Source: Metridium senile
Taxonomy: Eukaryota; Cnidaria; Anthozoa; Actiniaria; Metridiidae
NCBI GenBank assembly: GCA_949775045.1
Contig: OX459104.1
Coordinates: forward strand, 11,827,655 to 11,891,654
Direction: 5' to 3'
DNA: 64,000 nucleotides
The first letter of the stretch is position 1. Each line of letters starts with the position of its first letter. Position numbers and translations under genes: made by a program. Shown piece after piece: positions 20,729-32,165 of this stretch. Below the pieces are notes generated by a model that did no database searches, was not told where the DNA came from, and was given only the letters and a program-made list of their open reading frames with translations.

Positions 20729-21910
20729 TTAGTGTCTTGATTGGACGACGGCCATTTCATTCCTTTTAGGGAATGAAGGATTACCCGTTGCACTACGGCT
20801 ACCTGTTGAAGGCTGGCTTAACTTGCTTTCGTAGATTTGCAATGCTTCAATGAGACTGACATCAACTGGGGGGATTTTTCCTTTGAAATGAGCTTCAAGC
20901 TTTTTTAGGTCCACGTTAACTTGTCGCCAGTTTTCGAATCCAAAAGAATTTGTATATCGCTGTGGACATTCTTTTATCAAACGTGATCTTATCGAGCTAG
21001 AAAATGAACTTTCAGCGCTTGTTTCGCAGCTAGCATATTTTTCATCTTTGCTAATGTTCTTCGTTGAGTCTGTAGAAGATTCAGTTTTTCTGACACAATG
21101 TCTTTTTCATTTTTGTGTTTATTTAAGTCGCCACTTAGCAGATAAACAAGCATGTCCTCTATATGGGCAGTTGGCTCTATTATGTCCTTCTCGTCGGTGG
21201 CAATTAGTACATGCAGGCTTCGTGTAATCTATATCAGACTTTTGACCATACAAATCACTCAGCTGCTCATAATCTCTCTCTGTTTGGACAACTTGTTGTT
21301 GAAGCTCAACGATTTCCATTTGTTTATCTTGTAGAAGTAGCTCTAGTGCAGACGAGTACTGATCAGTTGGCAAGTTTGATGCTGTTGATTTCGTTGTTGT
21401 ACTTGTGTATTGTAACTGTTGTTTAGATGGAGACGGAGTACAAGCGTCTTTTGCAGTCAAATCGAGTGGGTTGTTTTCATCGTAGTCTAACTTTCGTTTG
21501 CTTGCAGTTGATTGCGACACATTACCAAATTTGTTGTCGGTTTCGCCCGTCTTTTGCGCCAATTCCCGCCGTTTTGAGAGAAGTATTTCTGGCGTGGTTT
21601 GAGGCTGCCAAGTAATCCTTATCTTTACTCTTCGAAATTCAGTTCCTTCGACATTTTTGGCACATCTCCAGACTTCTTGTAGGTAGTCATTTTCCCGTAG
21701 ATGAACGAGAGTACCTTCGTCATCGTAGTACTGTACTCGTAGTTCAGAATCCGGAATGAAACCTAAAGCTTCTATCTTATCTCTGCTTCTGTCAAATAGT
21801 TGTCAGTACGAATGAGGTAAATTCTCGTTTGTAAAGAATATCGCTTGACATTTATCATCTTTAAAACCGATGTTGTAAAATAGTTTAACTTGAACAAGCG
21901 AAGAAGCCAT
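20729..21910 (-). pseudogene. Gag-like accessory protein of mariner 2: PB1-like N-terminus, zinc knuckle
   Basis: The ATG at 21910 opens MASSLVQVKLFYNIGFKDDK with one TGA (near residue 36). The next part resembles a PB1 domain, including the acidic OPCA-like run VQYYDDEGTLVHLRENDYLQ. After a Ser/Thr-rich linker comes a coiled-coil-like helix (LLLQDKQMEIVELQQQVVQ) and a zinc knuckle CTNCHRREGHNRANC (C-x2-C-x5-H-x4-C). The frame stops at 21119, but shifted frames carry further protein-like text (NLLQTQRRTLAKMK, and CPQRYTNSFGFENWRQVNVD to 20729). PB1 domains self-associate, so the plan parallels the SAM-like protein of element 1. Dead copy; role inferred. Confidence 0.65.
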
Positions 21911-23784
21911 ATTGCGCTCCAAACTTACCGCGTAAAGGAATGTTGTCACGTGCGTTCAACTTGTATTTCGTAATGTTATATCACGTGATCAAATTCGTCT
22001 TTGAAAGGCGCCAGAAACAACCGTTACTTGAAATTTGAAATTCACGCTCTACCTGTTTTCGTAGTATCTTTAACACACTTCAGGATATAACTTCGGTCTA
22101 CGATAACGACACAGGTCTTGCAGAACGCATCCAGACATTGAAACCATCGTGGGAGCCGGCTAACGATCAGTATGGACGTACCTTGCTTCATCTGGCTGCG
22201 TTTTCAGGGAACAAGAGGCTGGTAATGGGCTTGATTCACGCAGGAGCGCCAATAAATGTTAAAGACGGTATAGAGCAAACCCCTTTGACATTGGCTTTAC
22301 ACAAAGGACATACAAACACTGCAAAATTCCTAGTAGATGTTTCAACCGTAGATGATATCACGAGTGTAAGTGCTGCGGAAATCGCGAAAATGAAAGGAGA
22401 CATAACTATTGAAAACCTCATAGTGGCCAAAGTGCAAAAATACGAGCTGCTATTGCATCTACATGGTTCTATAGTACAAGATGCGGATCATCTTCAAATG
22501 GAATGCGACATTAGCGAAGACTCGTCAAAACTACTAGGTTACAACTTCTCACATGCTCTTAACATCAATGTTGGAGATAAAAAAAAAACACTGATTTTCA
22601 CAACCGTGAGTACATCAACGAGTCGATTGCAAGAATCGCGGGACAAGGAGGCATCTGGAGCGCGACTGAATATATTTTAAAGAAGCCCACTGTGAATCCG
22701 GCTTCCTTTAAGATGAAGTTTAAAGATAACAATTATAACAATAATGAGGAAGCTCTTGCGCATTACGACGACGGCCTTTCGATAGCAATGATTAAAAAGT
22801 TTCAAAATTCTGATTTTTTTCCCACTGAAGAAGAGCTTGAGGAATGCAAGAAAAGCAACAAATCACACAAAAAAGTATTACTAGAGAAACTCAAGGAATG
22901 GCTTTTACATCAGTCAAATGGTGATGCTGTTTTTTAGTATCATTCCACTTTTGTAAATGACTTGATGCTTATAAAAGATGGTGCAAAGAGTCGATTAGAT
23001 ATGGCAATGGTTTGTCAATGGAGGGAATGTGGATGCTCTGCCCATCCCTTTATGGTCAAATTGGAAAAATGAACTATCGCGATGAGGCATTCATCCAGTG
23101 TGTCAATGCTGTAGCACACCTACCACTAGCTTACCGAAAGATGTATCAGCAAAACAGATCAGTAAATGTTGATGGAAAACAAGGAAGGCAACTTGCTGGT
23201 GATGAATGGGTGGAAGATTTCCTAGTTCGCCCTGTGAAACAGTTTGCACATGCACAAAGTTCATTCTCAATGATTGAACTAATGTCTTGTAGGGTTAATC
23301 TACTGGAGATGAACAGAACAATGTATAAAAACCGTGAAGCATTTAACATACACAACACGAAAAAACATCAAAAGCCTAGTTCTATGTATGACAGCCTTAA
23401 AGTAGCACAATTTGCTCTTAGAGAGAATTGGTTTGCATCATTAGGACGAGAGGAAGTTAAGAAGTATTCAGATGCGCCAGTCCAACTAAAATACATTGAC
23501 CCCTTGACTATGGGAAATAAAAAGGCCAAAGAAGAATTTATTTCAGTTCTCCACAGAAAATTTCCAAACCAAATGGTCTAAATATCAAACAAATAGTTAT
23601 CCTTTAGATATATATAATATATATGTATACACCTATTTCAAAAATTGTTGTCGCAGTCGAAGCAACAGTCCACACCCTGAAGCCTACAAAGGATGTCGGT
23701 AATATGAAACTATTTTCTGATTTAATAAAGAAATATTTGTTTTATCATCTACCACTGCAACAACTTGTTATCGTCATATATATT

Positions 23785-24640
23785 TTGCAGGCGTTCCTCA
23801 GGGTACAAAACTTGGCCCTATACTATTTCTGATTATGATAAAATAATGACCTAGCAAGTAACTGCCCACTTGAATCAAGACATTGGATGTATGTCTATGA
23901 TTACTATCTCACAAATATCTGACAGGAATGCTACATCAACCATTCAGGACGACCTCGATGCCATTTCCAGATGGGCTGCAAACAACAACATGCGCCTAAA
24001 CCCCAAGAAATGCAAAGAACTAGCCATCTCCTTCCTACACAATCCTCCTGCAGCCCTATCTATGCCTTTAAGCGTGGACAACATTCCCCTCGAACGAGTA
24101 AACGATTTCAAGGTACTTGGTTTAACTGTGCAAAACGAACCTCAGATGGAACACCCATATTAGTAACACCACCACAAAGGCATCCAAAAGACTTCACATC
24201 CTTCGTGTTCTGCGGAAATCTGGAGTATCCACTCAAGACCTGGTTAAAATCTACACTGCCCTTATCCGTTCTATCCTGGAGTACTGCTGTCCAGTCTGGA
24301 GTACTTGCATCCCGTCGTACTTGTCTGACAAAACTGAGAAACTTCAACGCAGAGCCCTCCGTATTTTGTATCCTGAAATCACATATACAGAAGCACTAAC
24401 AAGGACATCCCTTCCATGCCTCGACGAACGAAGAAATGTACTGTGCGCTCAAACGTTCGAGAACATCGCCAACAACCCATCTTCGCGCCTACATTCGATC
24501 CTGCAACCGACCAAAGCCGTTTCAAGCGGCCGTAGGCTACGTAATGCATCCCATATTTCTTTATTTAAATGTAGAACCGATAGATTTAAGAAAAGTTTTT
24601 TCCCTAGTGCTATTGCACCATTTAATAACAATCTATAGTA
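23785..24640 (+). mobile_element. LINE reverse-transcriptase fragment, frameshifted
   Basis: Starts with GVPQGTKLGPILF (RT motif before the active site) and continues in shifting frames: DDLDAISRWAANNNMRLNPK, DNIPLERVNDFKVLGL, IYTALIRSILEYCCPVWST, ALRILYPEITYTEALTRTSL and the C-terminal FKCRTDRFKKSFFPSAIAPF. The catalytic YADD region is missing. 5'-truncated non-LTR element, CR1/L2/jockey-like in style. Confidence 0.8.
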
Positions 24641-24884
24641 TATGTCTAATAGTAGTAATTAAGGTGTTTCGATATAGTTTTTTTTTACCCCTACCAGTGC
24701 AAAACAAACGGCTAAAAAAAGAACTTTACTGAAGTCGTAGCCAAACGATTTTACGGCAGCTAGTTGCTAAAGGTTTGAAGTTTATGTGGTGGGTGTGTCA
24801 TGGTAATCGGTTGTAATTTATGCATGTTATGGGGAAATCCTGAAAAACAGTTTTTTTGTTAAATCTCCAAATGTTTGCCATAGA

Positions 24885-25520
24885 ATGATTACCGAAGTTA
24901 GGACGGTTATCGTGGAGTTATTGCCTAACCATTCTGAAAGTTTTGATGATTTTGATGTCGTCAATTTAAAATTACGAAGTCTTATTTCGGGAACATATGT
25001 TTTGAGCGCATTTCTAAACAACCAAACTAAAGACATTGCTAAAATTCGATTTTTTGTTGCACAACAGTCGATTTCACACCAGAGACTTCTTGTTATATCT
25101 TCGAATTCACTGACAAGTTTGATGTTATTTGCTCTTTCCTTTACAGAACTACAGCTACCCAAAGAGAACTGATATTTTGCAAGCAAATCTAAAAGTTTGG
25201 CGCCCGGAGTCAGACCATGTTTTCTCTAGATGTACTCCAAGAATTTCTTTTAAACGTTTTGAGTACAAAATTCAACCCTTTCTGATTCGGGCAGGATTAA
25301 ATTCTGTTTGGATAGAAATTTTAGAACGAGCGCAAGAGCAGCTACAAAATTATATGTATTCGTTGAAGGAAATGTTGTCTCAAGTCAGATGTGGTGCGAG
25401 CGATTGTTTTGGTTCGGCTGTATTGTACTCTATAACAATAGTGGGATTAAGTTTTTTTTTTCGTGACTGCATTCGGTCACGATGTATTCGTAAAATACGG
25501 CGAATGGCAATCCGAAAGTA
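24885..25520 (+). other. Two overlapping short ORFs of unknown meaning
   Basis: A 95-codon ORF from 24885 (VELLPNHSESFDDFDVV...) overlaps a 130-codon ORF (ending 25521, with FSRCTPRISFKRFEYKIQPF). They could be one frameshifted coding unit. I recognise neither, and the second runs into an inverted repeat at 25463. Weak evidence. Confidence 0.25.
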
Positions 25521-25640
25521 ATTTTAAAAGCTTTGGAAGTGAGCTTTTAGGATGCATTTTATGAATGTTATTACAGAAGAGTTGAATTTCTTGTCTCTCG
25601 CCGTATTTTACGAATACAGCGCGACCTAATGCAGTCATGA
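25463..25640. repeat. Inverted repeat with CGTATTTTACGAATAC arms
   Basis: The left arm (TCGTGACTGCATTCGG...CGTAAAATACGGCGA) pairs imperfectly with the right arm (TCGCCGTATTTTACG...TGCAGTCATGA). Single copies of ATTTTACGGCA occur nearby (24750 and 25770), suggesting a repeat family. Confidence 0.5.
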
Positions 25641-25987
25641 AAAAAAAATATCCCTGGCTAAAAAAATTTTATTTCTCAAATATATATTTTCAATGATAAA
25701 CTTTCAAATACAAAAAAAATATTTCCAAAAAGTTTTAATCCAAATGAGATAGAGCGCAAAACGTATTTTACGGCAAATCAAACAAAAACACAAAGGCGTC
25801 ATAATCCTCTATAATCCCCTTTAGCGTGTCATGCGAGCTTCTGGCGTTTTCCCGGGAATATCTGGTGGAGCCTGGTACTAGTAATTTGCATACCTCTGTC
25901 ACACGTCTCGACGTTTAGTTGCAACAACACACTTCCAAAGTTTATCATCGAAATCTATATATTTATACGTTAAAAGACCTTAAAATT

Positions 25988-28900
25988 ATGTCCGAAGGAG
26001 AGAGAGAAAAGCAGTGGAGAGGTAGAAAGAGAAAAAAGGGTCCAAATAAGACATTTCTGAAAGAATTTGGCCGTCAAGATCAACAATCACTTGCGGAGAG
26101 CGACAAAGGCTCGTGGCTCGAGGAATGGCCTGATCAGGAAAAAGAAACTACCAAAAAAGCTGTTGGAGCTAGCCGATTAAAGATTAAAGGACTTGCTAGT
26201 CCTACAAGCAAAGATTCAGCGTCATCTGGTGAGTCATCTGATTTAAGTGACTCCGATAGTGAAGCGGATAAATCGTATCGGTCCATCGTCGACCGACGAC
26301 CGATGCGTTATAAATGAAGAGCTGAAGAAAACAACTGTTTGTAAAATTTGCACAAATTCAAATGTTGAATTACAAAATGAATCGAGAATTGGTTTAGGCG
26401 AAGCATGGACTGCTGTGTGTCTAAATAAAGAGTGCGAGTCGCACATTTTGACAAAGTCTACCTTCCACACTACGCCAAAGAATGTTAACGGTCGTTTCTA
26501 CGACGTGAACAGAGCCTTCGTTTTGGCATTACGAGTAATTGGTCGTGGGTACTCTGCTGCTGAGAAATTAAACAGTGTATTGAATATTCAGCACCCAGTT
26601 TATAAAACTCCTTGGTCTGAACACACCAAAGCCCTCGAGAAAGCAGCCCAAGAACTTTTAGAGGAAGAACTCTCGAATGCTTCCCTGGAAGTTAAACGCC
26701 TCAAAGTAGACAATGGCGATCTTACACTTAAAGAAGACGAAGACTTGTCTAGTTGTCTTGCTGACGCTGGAGTCTCAGTTGATGGCTCATGGAGCAGCCG
26801 AGGGTGGACAGCTCGAGATGGTATCATGGCAGTTGTGTCTATCGACACAGGAAAGGTTTTAGACGTATGCTACCTGTCAAACTCGTGCACTTTGTGTGGA
26901 CAGAAGGAACGAGAACGACTAGATGGCAAGATCAGCAGAGTAGACTTTCTACAGTGGACCATCGATCATGAACCACAATGCTATCTTACCCACGAGGGCA
27001 GCTCACAGGTTAGTTTAGAGACTATTTGTCTCACAATAGTGTTATAATTCTCTTTTTATCCACCATTTTATTTACACTTACAGTATTCAATATTATTGTC
27101 TCTTTTAGTTTTGATATTTTAATCATGAAATTTGAAATTTATAATACTATTGCATGACATTTTAACATAAATAATTCCACAAATAAATAAAACATAAATA
27201 ATTCCACAAGAAGTGACCATATTTGTTGTAATATCACTAAAAATATTTATTTCTGAATCATTACATAGTATAGATATGAAATGTTTATTCTTTAAAAACT
27301 ATTATTTGACTAATTTGTCTATAGAATTTCTATATTTAGAATTTTGTGTGTATTTGTCTAAAAACAATGAATTTACAGTGCGACTCGCCGTACCGTAGTC
27401 ACCTACAAAAACGCTTGATGAATTTTTGACATTATTTTGACATTTTTTCAACTCAATAGGACCAATTACAGACATCAAAGTATCTAAAGTCTCCGCCTCT
27501 GATCGATATTAACTCCGCCTCTCGATATAAACTCCGCCTCTCGATATAAACGTGTATCTGATTGGTCCGATTGAGATGAAAAAATGTCAAAATAATGTCA
27601 AAAATTCATCAAATGTTTTTGTAAGTGACTACGGTACGGCGAGTCGCACTGTAAGTAATAAAATTATAACATGTTGCTAGGAAGACAGAAGTTGTTCTTG
27701 AGTGCTCGAAAGTTCCTGGCTGTTTATCTTACAGTATTGAAGCAAGTGAACATTTTGTATTGCTTTTATAAAATTGTTTTAAGCTCTTTTGCAGAGCATG
27801 CTTCTGATATAAAAAGCTGTGTTTATATTTTATAAACAACTCCCAGGAATGTCATTTATTTTTCTACAATTTTCTAACTATTAAATTAATAAATACATGT
27901 GTGTTATGAAATGGACACCAGTGAACAAGACACATGGAAAATCCTATTCACATCAATTTCCTTCAAAAATAAATTCCTTGTATTTTTTTAAAATTTGTTT
28001 GAATGGCATCATATCAATTTTTCTTTTATAATGATTTCAGGCCATGGAGTCAGAGGGAGTCGGTAGGCTGTACTCTCGTTCCTTAGCCAAGCACAGATTG
28101 CGCTATATACCATTTGTTGGTGATGGTGACAGCAAATCTTACAGTGAGGTGACACGACTACAGCCATATGGCCCAACGGTATTCATCCCCAAAGAAGATT
28201 GTGTTTCTCATGTGACTAAAAGAATGGACACTGCACTCAGAAATCTTGTGAAAACATACAAAGGTAAAACTATTGCACCCTTCTATGGTATCAACATAAA
28301 GTATAAAAGGGGACATCATCTATCAAAAAAAAAAAAATGAAATTATAAAAATAAAAACAAAAAAAATATTAATTTTTTAAAAGGATACACCTAATTGCAA
28401 GAATGCTGTCCTGACTTTTGTAATTTAGTTTGAACTTCAGCTTGAGTGATCTTCTTTTGTCTTTCAATTAATTCCTTTCCCACTAAATTACAAAAGTCAG
28501 GACAGCGTTCTTGCAATTAGGTGTAAATTACAAAAGGAAAAATATATACAAAATGCTACAATAGACATCTTATGAGATTCTTAAACAAACATGAATATCA
28601 AATTATAAGTTAGCGCTATGAGTTAATAATTATAGATTGTAATATTATGATTACCGAGGAATATAGAACTACTGTTAGGAAATACATGTTAGTTGTCATA
28701 GAAGCATAAATTATAAACTTTTACAAAGCTGTTGATTTTCGACATACTTTTAGAAATAGTTGCTTTTGTTAAATGAGACAATGCCAAATTATACCACCAT
28801 GCATTCATTATAGTTTGTTTGCATAAATGACATACTATGCTTCAATGTAGTCAATGCATGCGCATAGTTACTTAAATAAGTCCCACAAGTGTTAAAGTAT

Positions 28901-30513
28901 GGACTTGTGTGTAGTAAAGGGTCCTTTATTTTTAGAATTTTCAACTGGATCGAAAAGATCTCGATGATTGTTATAATGAAGGACCATTGAGGGATAGTCT
29001 CAGGCTGCAATTTCCTCATGCATACAACATGAGGAAAATTTAGAGGACAAAGAAATCCTTTGTCTTTTACTAAATTTCCCTCTATATAATTTATGCAAGG
29101 GAAATTTAGTAAAAGACAAAAGATTTCTTTGTCCTCAAAATTCTTAAAATAAAGGACCCTTTACTACACACAAGTCCATACTCTAACACTTGTGGGACTC
29201 ATTAAGTAACTATGCGCATGCGTTGACTACATTGAAGTATAGTATGTCATGCGTGTTTAATATTTATTTATAATATTACAATCTAATACCATGGCACAAG
29301 GGAAATTAGTGATTAAATTTAATCACTAATTTCCCTCGTGCCATGGTATTACTTATAACAAATAGGAATATAGTTTGTAATCAAACAATAAATAAATGAC
29401 CAACATAATCCTCTTGTACGAAAAAGTTTCACAAAAGTATCTATACTTTTGTGAGACTTTTTCGTAGGTTAATCTTTAAAAAAAGATTTAGAGACAAATC
29501 ATGTTTCAATCAGTATAGCTTTTCTTTCCAAAATCAATGCTTTTCTCAAGGGCTACAACTAATGTGACACTGGAGCACATAGCGCTTAATAATAAATAGA
29601 AGTTAATTTAGGATTAGCTAAAACTCAACTAGGACAATTCAAGGTACAAAAAGTATAATGTGGTCTCTGGTAGAGTGAAGACAACTATAAGTCACTAAAT
29701 GACAACTTTTTTGTTAGTGTATTAATTTGATTTCATTTTGTTACATGCTTAGTAATGACATTGAATGTTTCAGGGAAGAAACTTGAGGATGGTCTTGGAC
29801 TAAGTGGGAAAGGCAGGCTTACCATAACCAGAATAGACACAATTCAAAGCTTCTATGGTAAGGCAATACGAGACAACAAGGGTAGTGCTTCTGACATGGC
29901 AAAAGCCACACATGCCATATTAAAGCACTACTCAAGTAGCCCTGACAACCCTTGCCATGATGATTGCCCTAAGGGTGCTTCTTCCTGGTGTAGCTACAAT
30001 AGAGACAAAGCTACTGCCAGCAACCAACATGTTCCTATAAAAAATCCTCTTCCTCCTGCTGTTGTGAAAGTGATGGAGCCTATCTTCAACCGACTTGGAG
30101 ACAAGCACTTTCTTGTGGGGTCCGAGAAGTGCCTCACACAAAATACCAATGAAAGCCTCCATCATGTAATCTGGAGCATGGCACCCAAGGAGCAATACAC
30201 ATCTCAACAAGAAGTAAGTCTTGCAGTTGCTTTGGGTGTCTTGATTTTCAATAATGGATTTGAAACAACTATGGAGAAATTAATGGAAAAGACCAGTCTT
30301 CCTTTTCAGCCCTGTATGGTTAGTACTTGGGAAACAATTGACCACAAAAGAATGCTCTGTTCATATTACAAGAGTAAAGAAGATGTTAAAAAAAAGCTCA
30401 ATAGGAGAAAGAGAGAGAAAGCAAAGAAACAGGATGCCTTTGTACATGATGAAGGAGTATCTTATAGCTCGCAGAAATTTTATGCTACCAGTTCAGCTAC
30501 AAAAAGGAAATAA
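25988..30513 (+). CDS. Mutator-like transposase-domain gene (PF20700 type), three exons
   Basis: Exons 25988-27008, 28041-28263 and 29774-30513; both junctions are in phase (Q|A and K-G|GG-K). Start: MSEGEREKQWRGRKRKKGPN, then an S/D-rich region. Near 26280 the frame changes by one base (or an unseen splice). The conserved part begins with a zinc-ribbon-like VCKICTNSNV..AVCLNKECESH, then GVSVDGSWSSRGW (first catalytic Asp region), DTGKVLDVCYLSNSCTLC, YIPFVGDGDSKSY (second Asp region) and KKLEDGLGLSGKGRLT, WCSYNRDKA, NESLHHVIWSMAPKE. These match the Mutator-like domain found in many arthropod and cnidarian proteins. About 660 aa. Introns carry several MITEs. No terminal repeats found, so it may be a settled or domesticated copy. 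Confidence 0.75.
27376..27651. mobile_element. 276-bp mariner-type MITE with TA duplication
   Basis: TIRs of about 80 bp starting CAGTGCGACTCGCCGTACCG, flanked by TA (27374-27375, 27652-27653). CAGT ends with TA duplication point to Tc1/mariner mobilisation. The centre holds three short direct repeats of ACTCCGCCTCTCGATAT. It lies in intron 1 of the Mutator-like gene. Confidence 0.85.
28388..28523. mobile_element. 136-bp foldback MITE with TA duplication
   Basis: Arms of about 45 bp (CACCTAATTGCAAGAATGCT inward from the left) flanked by TA. Its loop (TTGTCTTTCAATTAATTCCTT) is shared with the MITE at 61535-61749, so the two are related. Intron 2 of the Mutator-like gene. Confidence 0.8.
28827..29250. 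mobile_element. Long foldback element, 424 bp
   Basis: Nearly the whole sequence is two inverted arms of about 130 bp (ATGACATACTATGCTTCAATG at the left and its mirror at the right) with a second inner hairpin (GGACAAAGAAATCCTTTGTC / GACAAAAGATTTCTTTGTCC). No ORF. Confidence 0.75.
29284..29351. repeat. Near-perfect 68-bp palindrome
   Basis: TAATACCATGGCACAAGGGA and its reverse complement meet with almost no loop (TTAAATTTAA centre); one mismatch. Confidence 0.85.
29417..29466. repeat. 50-bp palindrome
   Basis: TACGAAAAAGTTTCACAAAA and its mirror GTGAGACTTTTTCGTA around a CTAT centre. One of several palindromes crowded into intron 2 of the Mutator-like gene. Confidence 0.8.
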
Positions 30514-30569
30514 ACATTATAAAGAAATCTATATGGACAGAATGACATTGAATAAAGCATATTTAACAA

Positions 30570-30925
30570 TTAGACCCGAATCCCGAATGGGCTACAGGTC
30601 AATAGCCCATGAGGCCAAGTCTTTGAGGCCAAGTGGGCTATTGACCCAGTAGCCCATGAAAACTAGAGGTCTAATTGTTTTAGTATCCAACAACTTATTG
30701 GTCAAACTTAAAAGGAAATAATAGTAACAACAAAGTACTAAAACTAAAAAACTAAAACATTTTGTAAAGTAATTTTGACTTGAAGAGCGCACGCTACTGA
30801 CCTACACATTGATTAGCCATTGTTTTGGTTTCTCAAAACTGGCGCTATCACCCAATACCCTATGGTTGAGTAGGCATTGAGACCGCGTGATTTGGGATAG
30901 ACCATAAGTTGTTAGATACTAATAT
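30570..30925. repeat. Overlapping inverted repeats downstream of the Mutator-like gene
   Basis: ACAATTAGACC...GGGCTACAGGTCAATAGCCC pairs with GGGCTATTGACCC...GGTCTAATTGT (30567-30680). A second pair, TTTTAGTATCCAACAACTTA with TAAGTTGTTAGATACTAATA, spans 30677-30925. Likely a MITE inside or next to another. Confidence 0.55.
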
Positions 30926-31562
30926 AATATATTTTGGATATATCATATCACTTCATACCACAGATACTAACTACTAACTACACTCTGGTTGGCTGGCTAC
31001 TGTGTACATATCAGAGGATAGAGACATGCTTAGCCTATTGTAAAATAATTGTTTCTCCAGTAAGTGGTTTTATCACTGCTATTTTAGAATGACTTGTAAA
31101 TAAAGGTTATTATTAAATTCAAAAATGTTTTACATTCACTTGTGTCTATCTATATACTGTGATATAAATAATCTGACAGCTTTTGATCACTCGAGAAGTA
31201 AAAAAATCACACTGATATATACAACTGCATGTTTATTCACAACTTCTCTCTTGCTCTACAGCTCCAATTATGTTTATATCACATGTATATAGTAGACACA
31301 TGAGCATCTTTAATAGTGGAAGTACACACAGTTTGACTGGGAAATTTTTATTATTAATTTGTTGATTCAATAACTTTACACATAAATTTCTAGTACAATA
31401 TATTTGTTGTAAAGAGTTTTAGAATTTTCAATACAAAGCATTTCTTTGTAATGGTCAGCAAAGTAGTCCTGATCATCACAACATAAACATTTTTTTCTCT
31501 ATAATTTATAATACAAAAGCTTTATGTTCAATGGTAGTGGCCCTGATTATCACATAAACAAT

Positions 31563-31592
31563 CAAGGAGTTTAAGGAGTAGCACGAACCCTG
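31563..31592. repeat. Solo end related to the MITE at 59182
   Basis: GGAGTTTAAGGAGTAGCACG followed by AACCCTG matches the right end of the 59182-59550 MITE (AAGGAGTAGCATGAACCCTG). No partner arm was found. Confidence 0.5.
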
Positions 31593-31726
31593 TGTTCGTT
31601 ATAAGTGTTATGTTTATTATGTTTATAGTGAGTCATTGATGTTAATCCATTGTTCAGTGTATTTAATGTTGAGTACTGTTTTTGTTATTGAACCTGCACT
31701 TCGGGAATCCAACCTTATGACTAACA

Positions 31727-32165
31727 ATGGATAGTGATTTCAACATATCTATTAACGTTCGAGGGCTAAGAGAGTACTGTAAAAATATAAAAATGTTTAA
31801 CTGGATAACTAAACACAGCGGAAAGAACGGAATAACCTTTATACAAGAAACTCACAGTACAGAAGATATTACTTTGGAGTGGTCAAAAAGAACAAGAGGC
31901 AAATTAGTGATGTCCCATGGGACTTCGAAGTCCAAAGGTATGGCAATATTATTCGGTGCAAAATTAGACTACCTAATCAAAGAAGAAAAAATAGACTCAT
32001 CGGGGAGATTTGTGATCACGTGGTGTGAAATACAAGATAGCAATTTTCGTTTGATAAACACTTATTTTCCTAATTTAGAAAACGAACAAGTAGCATTTAT
32101 AAAAGAAATCTCTACACATATTGAAGAAATAAATTATCCTATCGGTACACACATTGTATGGTATG
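31727..32165 (+). mobile_element. LINE endonuclease fragment (L1/Tx1-like)
   Basis: ATG at 31727: SINVRGLREYCKN, FIQETHSTEDI, FSHG-like MSHGTSKSKGMAILFG, then INTYFPN and HIVWYGG. These are the early motifs (N, E of 'QETH', Y/N) of the APE endonuclease at the start of L1/Tx1-type ORF2. It stops being alignable at about 32165, where sequence from a different LINE begins. RT is absent. Confidence 0.75.

Larger units (their letters stand above)
18840..22064. mobile_element. Tc1/mariner-superfamily transposon 2 with two convergent genes
   Basis: A 3225-bp element flanked by TA (18838-18839 and 22065-22066). Inverted repeats of about 139 bp start CCTACGAAAACAGG on the left and CTACGAAAACAGG on the right. 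A DDE transposase starts just inside the left TIR on the plus strand; a gene with a zinc knuckle starts just inside the right TIR on the minus strand. Both show stops or frameshifts, so this copy is dead. Removing it with one TA restores the reading frame of the ankyrin-type pseudogene. Confidence 0.85.
18755..23581 (+). pseudogene. Ankyrin-repeat gene of unknown function, split by mariner element 2
   Basis: The ATG at 18755 opens MSELTWEYLKKNVGLTDVN, meets a TGA at 18830 and is cut at a TA by the transposon (18840-22064). Past the transposon the same frame resumes (IFNTLQDITSVYDNDTGLAE) with two ankyrin repeats (YGRTLLHLAAFSGNKRLVMG and QTPLTLALHKGHTNTAKFLV). Two frame changes (near 22640 and 22940-23020) lead to a conserved-looking C-terminus: ISMEGMWMLCPSLYG-type text, LAYRKMYQQNRSVN, DEWVEDFLVRPVKQFAHAQS, ending KFPNQMV at 23581. 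The style matches an uncharacterised multicopy cnidarian protein family. No introns are seen over 1.5 kb, so it may be a retrocopy. Clearly inactive. Confidence 0.6.

Noticed and set aside
29755..29773. ATG at 29755 as the start of a separate gene
   Set aside because: TTTCAG at 29768-29773 is the acceptor of the third exon of the Mutator-like gene, whose phase matches the previous exon exactly.
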